Positions 1-3,975 of a DNA stretch of 6,856 nt are shown piece by piece. Numbering within the stretch: position 1 is the stretch's first letter; the number at the start of each line of letters is the position of its first letter. Source of the DNA: Lachnospiraceae bacterium UBA7143 (GTDB lineage: Bacteria; Bacillota; Clostridia; Lachnospirales; Lachnospiraceae); NCBI GenBank assembly GCA_002491905.1, contig DKWV01000057.1:31844-38699 (forward strand), in the 5' to 3' direction. The notes beneath the pieces were generated by a model. That model saw only the letters and a program-made list of their open reading frames with translations. It was not told where the DNA came from and did not search any database. A program made the translations under genes and the position numbers.

Positions 1-24
1 CTTTTCTATCCCCTTTTCTATCCC
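1..24 (-). repeat. Perfect 12-base tandem repeat, two copies visible, inside the Rpn gene
   Basis: Positions 1-12 and 13-24 are identical (CTTTTCTATCCC on the plus strand). Read on the minus strand they encode Gly-Ile-Glu-Lys twice, and a diverged copy (Asp-Glu-Gly in place of Glu-Lys-Gly context) precedes them. The array may continue beyond the left edge. The 12-base unit keeps the frame, so copy-number change would lengthen or shorten the protein tail without breaking it. Confidence 0.8.
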
Positions 25-825
25 TTCATCAAATCCTTCCTGCCTCATATCCTCAAACGCTTTGCACATATTGTATCTCTCCTCCCCCTCTTCAAGCACT
101 TTACATTTCTCCGGTATCCTTATATTCGCCACCACTTCCAACATGTTTCTTGTGTCGCTGTCTATTCTGCTGTATGCTTCCCGGTTCTCTTCCATTACCT
201 CTCGAAGTTTTACTTTATCTTTTGCATACCTTACTGTCTCAAAGACCTGACGCAGACCTGTTTTGTATTCATCGAATGTATCGTGCTCATGGCAGTCGTA
301 CAGATTCAGTCTGTAGTTAGTCACATATGCCTTTAATTCCTCATCTATATCCAGCAGATCATACAGGCATCTCGCGCCGTCCCATGCGCCGTCTATTCCA
401 AAATACACTACCAGCGTTATGATTGGCGCATATTTTTCATTCTTCTTCATACCTGATAAATATTCATTCCTGTCTTTCAGATCATTCACTTGCGCATGTG
501 CACGTTTCCTACTTCTCCACTGCTTTCGGTATCCGATACTCTCTGAAAGCATATTTCTCAACACCATTCGGTAGTCTATATAGTTTTGATTCTCCACTAC
601 AAAAATTTGCAGCTTTTTTCCCTTCCAGATACGCGTCTTATCTACAATCGTCTTAATGTTTTCAGTTCCGTCCCCTTTACCAAGGAGTACCGCCTGTGAA
701 TCCTCCGGTTCCAATTCTTCTGGCTTTACAATCTGCCTTCCGTTAAATAGTGCACCGTTTATCTGGTCTGCAAATCTTCTGTCATCATCCAGATAATCAA
801 ACTGATATTCATCCTTTTTTCCCAT
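1..825 (-). CDS. Rpn/YhgA-like PD-(D/E)XK nuclease (recombination-promoting nuclease / putative transposase family), C-terminus cut by window edge
   Basis: The minus-strand frame is open for 275 codons from ATG at 825-823 to the window edge, so the 3' end is missing. The start is preceded by AGGGGAGGAAG, with GGAGG seven bases away. The N-terminal part (DDRRFADQINGALFNGRQ, residues 14-31) fits the 'RFAD..N..LF.G.Q' opening I associate with Rpn-family proteins of Clostridia. D62 (VDKTRIW) followed by E78-N-Q80 in FVVENQ and then D84...R90 fits the D...ExQ core and the 'EHQS..D..M..R' block of this nuclease fold. A hydrophobic strand PIITLVVYFG (134-143) follows, as in the family. The tail becomes charged and repetitive (EGFDEGIEKGIEK). 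Rpn proteins are known as DNA endonucleases that increase recA-independent recombination; the cellular role here is unknown. It is probably monocistronic, since a promoter-like site and 159 bases separate it from the gene upstream. Confidence 0.85.
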   Translation of the reverse strand, partial: MGKKDEYQFDYLDDDRRFADQINGALFNGRQIVKPEELEPEDSQAVLLGKGDGTENIKTIVDKTRIWKGKKLQIFVVENQNYIDYRMVLRNMLSESIGYRKQWRSRKRAHAQVNDLKDRNEYLSGMKKNEKYAPIITLVVYFGIDGAWDGARCLYDLLDIDEELKAYVTNYRLNLYDCHEHDTFDEYKTGLRQVFETVRYAKDKVKLREVMEENREAYSRIDSDTRNMLEVVANIRIPEKCKVLEEGEERYNMCKAFEDMRQEGFDEGIEKGIEK

Positions 826-926
826 CAGTCTTCCTCCCCTATACTGTTTTTCATATAAGGGATTCAGGCTCCATGATGTGTCATACAGATATATCAGAAT
901 TTCAGATTCCCAGATATGTTATTTCA

Positions 927-955
927 ACCATAACACAGACGATATGCTTTGTAAA
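927..955 (-). promoter_or_regulatory. Candidate sigma-A promoter for the Rpn gene
   Basis: On the minus strand TTTACA (955-950) lies 17 bases before TATGGT (932-927). The -10 is preceded by TGT, giving an extended -10 (TG-N). Transcription would start near 920, leaving a leader of roughly 95 bases. The box matches are moderate, and the correct spacing plus the extended -10 are what make it credible. An inverted repeat (917-935) overlaps the -10. Confidence 0.45.
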
Positions 956-984
956 GTGAAAATATCGGTTACCTGCGGTTGTAT

Positions 985-1512
985 TCACAAACCAATTCTG
1001 TAAATATCTGCCAGTTCATTTTCAAAGGAAAAACTCCGCTCATACATGCCGCCGTTTTTCTGTATGACTTTGACAGACGCGGCATTCTCTTTTTCAACAG
1101 AAATATGCAGTTCTTTCATTCCTGCCTCTTTTGCCACCCGAAGAATCCGGCACAGCATTTCTGTCGCATAACCTTTCCCTCTTTCGGAGGGGCGCACGCT
1201 GTATCCGCAATTTCCCAAATCCTTCAAAAAATCATTCAGCGTATGTCTTAAATCAATGATTCCTATTATTTTTCCGTCACTTTTCCTTATCGCAAAAAAG
1301 GTGTCCGTGACCACCCAGTTTTCACTGACCGTTTCCGGGTCGGTATTTTGCGTTACAGAAGCCAGCCATTCCTCATAGTTCTCTGTCTTGTCAAAAAGCT
1401 CACTGCCGTAAATAATCTTTTCCCCGCGCTGAAAGTGCTCCTCACGGTATGCAAGCGCCTGTACCTTTAATTCCAATGTGGGTCTTACCAAACAAATTTC
1501 GTTACTCTCCAT
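985..1512 (-). CDS. GNAT-family N-acetyltransferase (RimJ/RimL-like, Acetyltransf_3 type)
   Basis: This is a 175-residue protein of typical single-domain GNAT length. The acetyl-CoA binding motif is clear: GYSVRPSERGKGYATEML (103-120) contains R111-G-K-G114-Y-A116, the R-x-x-G-x-G/A signature. Motif B follows as N143-A-A-S146...IQKNGG (150-155). A strand before motif A (KIIGIIDLRH, 81-90) and the closing 'ADIYRIGL' are typical of the RimJ/RimL-like branch. Members transfer acetyl groups to amines on proteins, peptides, antibiotics or metabolites; the substrate cannot be inferred here. The ATG at 1512-1510 has GGAGGT six bases upstream, inside the end of the preceding TetR gene. The 11-base overlap with that gene implies co-transcription and probably translational coupling, so expression should follow the TetR-controlled promoter at 2168-2196. 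Confidence 0.9.
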   Translation of the reverse strand: MESNEICLVRPTLELKVQALAYREEHFQRGEKIIYGSELFDKTENYEEWLASVTQNTDPETVSENWVVTDTFFAIRKSDGKIIGIIDLRHTLNDFLKDLGNCGYSVRPSERGKGYATEMLCRILRVAKEAGMKELHISVEKENAASVKVIQKNGGMYERSFSFENELADIYRIGL

Positions 1513-2098
1513 GCGAAACCTCCGATAGTAATAGTCTTTTTATTTCGGTTATGATCTGGTTGGAAATATCCCGATCCATTTCCATCAGCCTGCTGTACAT
1601 CCGCACACCCTGATATGCAAACACGAGTATATGAAAAACGGATTCCGGATTTACGGGTTTAAATTCTTTTGTGCCTATTCCATAGTTGATGAGTGCCGTC
1701 CATGCAGCTTTTGAAATTTCATACTGCTTTTTTACGGCGTTATCTTCTTTAGAGATCGCCGGATCGCTGTAATATTCGCAGATGGCAAGGCTGAAAGAGT
1801 TTTCGCTGTCATTCATTTCTCTCTCATATTTTAAAAGAAGCTCCTCCAGGATCACAACTGCCGGTACATGGTTCTCCATCCTGGAAAATACCTCGTTTTT
1901 CTGCCGATCGGAAAAAGCATCGACAATCTCCAGAAAAATCTGCTCGGTACTTTCGTAATGGCGATACAACCCGCCTCTGCTCAGACCTGTCCCCTCGCAG
2001 ATATCTTTCATGGTGACCTCTTTAAATCCCTTTTTCGCAAACAGTCTGTATGCCCTGTCCCGAATATCCTGTCTTGTCCTGTCCCCTCTCAAACTCAT
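1502..2098 (-). CDS. TetR/AcrR-family transcriptional regulator A (heads the acetyltransferase operon)
   Basis: With the start at ATG 2098-2096 this is a 198-residue protein. The N-terminal DNA-binding domain spans about residues 8-55: helix 1 IRDRAYRLFAKKGF, then T29-M-K-D-I (helix 2) and the recognition part TGLSRGGLYRHYES, closely matching the TetR pattern 'G.s.g.lY.hF.sKe.l' but with T51-E in place of the usual K-E. The rest (about 60-198) is an all-helical ligand and dimer domain that I cannot assign to a ligand. The start was chosen because GGAGG (2109-2105) is six bases upstream. Longer in-frame starts, up to 2179, are rejected because 2179 falls between the -35 and -10 of the predicted promoter. 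It probably represses its own operon through the inverted repeats at 2172-2189 and 2147-2162. Confidence 0.9.
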   Translation of the reverse strand: MSLRGDRTRQDIRDRAYRLFAKKGFKEVTMKDICEGTGLSRGGLYRHYESTEQIFLEIVDAFSDRQKNEVFSRMENHVPAVVILEELLLKYEREMNDSENSFSLAICEYYSDPAISKEDNAVKKQYEISKAAWTALINYGIGTKEFKPVNPESVFHILVFAYQGVRMYSRLMEMDRDISNQIITEIKRLLLSEVSHGE

Positions 2099-2104
2099 GT
2101 GCAT

Positions 2105-2109
2105 CCTCC
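2105..2109 (-). promoter_or_regulatory. Ribosome binding site that fixes the start of TetR regulator A
   Basis: GGAGG on the minus strand lies six bases before the ATG at 2098-2096. A second in-frame ATG at 2104-2102 directly abuts it and is too close to be used. This supports the 198-residue form of the protein. Confidence 0.75.
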
Positions 2110-2146
2110 ATGTCAAAGCGGTTTCACTCGTTACCCGTTTCATTTT

Positions 2147-2162
2147 GCAACACTTGTGTCGC
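2147..2162. promoter_or_regulatory. Second operator-like inverted repeat (O2) for TetR regulator A
   Basis: GCAACACTTGTGTCGC is an imperfect palindrome (6 of 8 base pairs symmetric). Its right half GTGTCGC is identical to the right half of the repeat at 2172-2189. It covers the predicted transcription start (near 2161) of the leftward promoter. The two centres are 26 bases apart. The shared half-site makes binding by one protein likely, although that remains an inference. Confidence 0.5.
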
Positions 2163-2167
2163 TTTCT

Positions 2168-2196
2168 ATTATGCGCCACGCGTGTCGCATTGTCAA
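2168..2196 (-). promoter_or_regulatory. Strong sigma-A promoter for the TetR A / acetyltransferase operon
   Basis: On the minus strand a perfect -35 TTGACA (2196-2191) is separated by exactly 17 bases from CATAAT (2173-2168), one mismatch from consensus. An AT-rich tract (about 2198-2217) lies directly upstream and could act as an UP element. The start would be near 2161, giving a leader of about 60 bases. The spacer is almost completely filled by the palindrome at 2172-2189, so a bound repressor would block RNA polymerase. Confidence 0.75.
2172..2189. promoter_or_regulatory. Primary operator-like palindrome (O1) for TetR regulator A
   Basis: TGCGCCACGCGTGTCGCA is an 18-base inverted repeat with 8 of 9 base pairs symmetric, GC-rich in an otherwise AT-rich spacer. 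It sits between the -35 and -10 of the leftward promoter, the classic position for a TetR repressor. TetR-family operators are commonly 15-20 base palindromes beside the regulator gene. Assignment to regulator A rather than B is inferred from position and from the related copy at 2147-2162. Confidence 0.65.
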
Positions 2197-2227
2197 GAAT
2201 TATTTTTTATATTTAATGGCAGAAGGA

Positions 2228-2256
2228 TTGACAGAAAATCATAGCTCTGCTATATT
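2228..2256 (+). promoter_or_regulatory. Strong sigma-A promoter for the TetR B / hydrolase operon
   Basis: A perfect TTGACA (2228-2233), a 17-base spacer, then TATATT (2251-2256), one mismatch from the -10 consensus. Transcription would start near 2263, leaving a leader of about 40 bases. Its -35 lies only 31 bases from the -35 of the opposing promoter, so the two promoters are back to back and share the AT tract between them. Confidence 0.75.
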
Positions 2257-2284
2257 ATAAATCAATTTATAGTAAATATATTTA
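2256..2284. promoter_or_regulatory. AT-rich operator-like palindromes downstream of the rightward promoter
   Basis: TATAAATCAATTTATA (2256-2271) has two perfect seven-base arms around a two-base centre and overlaps the last -10 base and the predicted start. TAAATATATTTA (2273-2284) is a perfect 12-base palindrome. ATTTATAGTA also occurs twice as a direct repeat (2265-2274 and 2280-2289). These are good candidates for binding by TetR regulator B, with no resemblance to the GC-rich repeats of the other promoter. Palindromes arise more easily by chance in AT-rich DNA, so confidence is limited. Confidence 0.45.
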
Positions 2285-2290
2285 TAGTAT

Positions 2291-2294
2291 GGAG
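2291..2294 (+). promoter_or_regulatory. Ribosome binding site that favours the internal ATG of TetR regulator B
   Basis: GGAG lies nine bases before the ATG at 2304. The upstream in-frame ATG at 2289 overlaps this site and has only AT-rich DNA before it, with no Shine-Dalgarno sequence. The shorter protein is therefore preferred, but initiation at 2289 (five more residues) is not excluded. Confidence 0.55.
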
Positions 2295-2303
2295 AAAAAT
2301 TCG

Positions 2304-2924
2304 ATGCCAAGCAGTCCTAAAATACCAAAAGAGCTGATCCTACAAACCGCTTTAGACTTATTGATTGAAGACGGCTACAGCAATGTAACGATCAAAGCTG
2401 TGGCAGAAAGACTAAACAGCTCCACCCAACCCATTTCATGGCATTTCGGCAGCATGAACGGATTTCGAAAATCCCTCGCGGAATATGCCCTGTCTTATGC
2501 AAACGAAAAAATGAAACCCGTATCAAAAAACAGCGTTACCGCATTTACAGAAATTGGCAGCGCTTATATTGACATTGCTTTTGATATGCCCCATCTGTTC
2601 AAATACCTTTATTTAAACGGGGGAAGCGATTACTGCGCAGGAACCTTCGAGGCATTCCTCTCCACAGTCAATAATCCGGGAATCATTCGGGAGACAGCCG
2701 CTTTTTTCCATATCACCGACGAAAAAGCCGCCGAATATCTCTCCAACACCGTAATCTACTCACACGGTCTTCTTGCTCTTGTGGTATCGGGCGTTTTAAC
2801 GGCGGACCGGCAGACGGTAAGGGATAAAATCAACGGCGCTGGCTTCGCCTTTCTGTCACAGGCAGGCGGAGACACTGAAAAAGCCGCGAGGGCAGACAAT
2901 TATCTGCTTCCGCCACGAAATTAG
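2304..2924 (+). CDS. TetR/AcrR-family transcriptional regulator B (heads the hydrolase operon)
   Basis: A 206-residue protein from ATG 2304 (211 if ATG 2289 is used). Residues 8-55 form a TetR-type helix-turn-helix: KELILQTALDLLIEDGY, then VTIKAVAERLNSSTQPISWHFGS. The end of the recognition region reads ISWHFGSMNG rather than the common 'lYyHF.sKe', so the usual lysine is missing. Near the C-terminus, IYSHGLLALVVSG (151-163) resembles the His-Gly core of the WHG-type TetR C-terminal domain. It is clearly different from regulator A. It is probably a small-molecule-responsive repressor of its own operon, acting at the AT-rich palindromes at 2256-2284; the ligand is unknown. Its stop codon overlaps the AGGAGG (2923-2928) that serves the hydrolase gene, so the two are co-transcribed. 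Confidence 0.88.
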   Translation: MPSSPKIPKELILQTALDLLIEDGYSNVTIKAVAERLNSSTQPISWHFGSMNGFRKSLAEYALSYANEKMKPVSKNSVTAFTEIGSAYIDIAFDMPHLFKYLYLNGGSDYCAGTFEAFLSTVNNPGIIRETAAFFHITDEKAAEYLSNTVIYSHGLLALVVSGVLTADRQTVRDKINGAGFAFLSQAGGDTEKAARADNYLLPPRN

Positions 2925-2941
2925 GAGGCGAGAACGACACC

Positions 2942-3967
2942 ATGTATGCAAACAAAATTTTACCTGTTGTATTTGTACTGTTGGCTGTTTTGACCTGGAT
3001 TTTACCGCCGTTTAAGACAAAGATTAAACACGACAGTAAAGGAATCGGAGAAAAGGTCTTTCTCACCGTCGGCGGTGTCAGACAGGGAATGATCATCAGG
3101 GGAAATGATATCGAAAACCCCGTACTGCTTTTTTTGTCCGGCGGTCCGGGAATCCCTGAGTATTTTTTAGATATGCAATACCCGACCTGTTTAGAAGATG
3201 AGTTTACCGTCTGCTTCCTCGACTGGCGCGGCACGGGACTGTCTTACGGAAAGTCTGTTCCGCCCGAAAGCATGACACATGCGCAATTCCTTGCCGACAC
3301 GTTTGAGGTGACAGAGTATTTACGTAAGCGGTTCCAGACAGATCGAATTTATCTCGCCGCCCATTCTTTCGGCACGTCAATCGGCATACAGGCTGTTGCC
3401 GAACGCCCGGAACTGTATAAAGGCTACATAGCGGTAAGCCAGATCGCTGACCAGCCGCGCTCGGAACAGCTCGCCTACAGACATATGCTTTCCCTTTGCG
3501 AGCAGACGGGAAAACGCTCCCTTCTCAGGCGATTAAAACGTCACCCTTTCAACGCGAAAAGTTATTTTACTTCCGGAACAAGAGATCAGTCGATGCACAC
3601 ACTCGGCGTCGGAACGACGAGACGCATGAAATCCGTGATTACAGGCATATTTTTCCCGTCGCTTCGCATGACGGATTACACAGTAAAAGAACGAATTAAT
3701 ATCTGGCGCGGGAAATCCTTTACAAACCGCACGATGCGGGATGTGTTTTCCTTTTCCGCTTTTGAGGCTGTAAAAAGTGTCGATGTGCCCGTCCATTTTC
3801 TGGCAGGAAGGCATGACGAAACCTGCTGCTATGAACTGCAAAATGAATACTTCGATTTTTTGGAAGCGCCTGAAAAGTATTTTTATACTTTTAACAGTTC
3901 TGCACACAGCCCACTTTTTGAGGAACCCGAACGAACCGCGGAAATTATAAAATTTATTAAACGCTAA
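2942..3967 (+). CDS. Membrane-anchored alpha/beta hydrolase (peptidase S33 / proline iminopeptidase-like)
   Basis: A 341-residue protein. Residues 5-22 (KILPVVFVLLAVLTWILP) form one hydrophobic segment, either an uncleaved N-terminal anchor or a signal sequence without a clear cleavage site. The fold then shows S66-G-G-P-G70, the HGGPG-like oxyanion strand of the S33 group; DWRGTGLSYG (94-103), its usual next block; and the nucleophile elbow A140-H-S142-F-G144. Asp292 (AGRHDE) and His322 (SSAHSP) complete a plausible Ser-Asp-His triad. The elbow has Ala in place of the first Gly of G-x-S-x-G, a tolerated variant. A cap region of about 170-265 is rich in Arg and Lys. It could be a peptidase, esterase or other hydrolase; the substrate is not inferable. 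AGGAGG lies 13 bases upstream of ATG, slightly far. The gene sits 17 bases after TetR B and is presumably controlled by it. Confidence 0.88.
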   Translation: MYANKILPVVFVLLAVLTWILPPFKTKIKHDSKGIGEKVFLTVGGVRQGMIIRGNDIENPVLLFLSGGPGIPEYFLDMQYPTCLEDEFTVCFLDWRGTGLSYGKSVPPESMTHAQFLADTFEVTEYLRKRFQTDRIYLAAHSFGTSIGIQAVAERPELYKGYIAVSQIADQPRSEQLAYRHMLSLCEQTGKRSLLRRLKRHPFNAKSYFTSGTRDQSMHTLGVGTTRRMKSVITGIFFPSLRMTDYTVKERINIWRGKSFTNRTMRDVFSFSAFEAVKSVDVPVHFLAGRHDETCCYELQNEYFDFLEAPEKYFYTFNSSAHSPLFEEPERTAEIIKFIKR

Positions 3968-3975
3968 ACCGTTTA
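3958..3975. terminator. Weak hairpin between convergent genes (possible bidirectional terminator)
   Basis: TAAACG (3958-3963) and CGTTTA (3970-3975) can pair as a six-base stem around a six-base loop. It spans the stop codons of both convergent genes. The stem is short and low in GC, and no clear T-run follows on either strand, so this is at best a weak terminator. Confidence 0.2.

Noticed and set aside
62..250. Short plus-strand frames over the first 960 bases
   Set aside because: The minus strand here carries a continuous 275-codon nuclease frame with a strong ribosome site; the plus-strand frames are shadows.
2099..2179. N-terminal extension of TetR regulator A to the ATG at 2179
   Set aside because: That start lies between the -35 and -10 of the predicted promoter, inside the operator, and has no ribosome site. 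GGAGG is correctly placed for 2098.
1868..2260. Plus-strand open frame of 130 codons
   Set aside because: It is antisense to TetR regulator A and its promoter region, shows no domain, and has Cys/Pro/His-rich shadow composition.
2830..3234. Minus-strand open frame of 134 codons
   Set aside because: It is antisense to the end of TetR B and the start of the hydrolase, which have strong motif support.
3533..3907. Minus-strand open frame of 124 codons
   Set aside because: It is a shadow of the hydrolase, which carries the catalytic Asp and its surroundings in this stretch.
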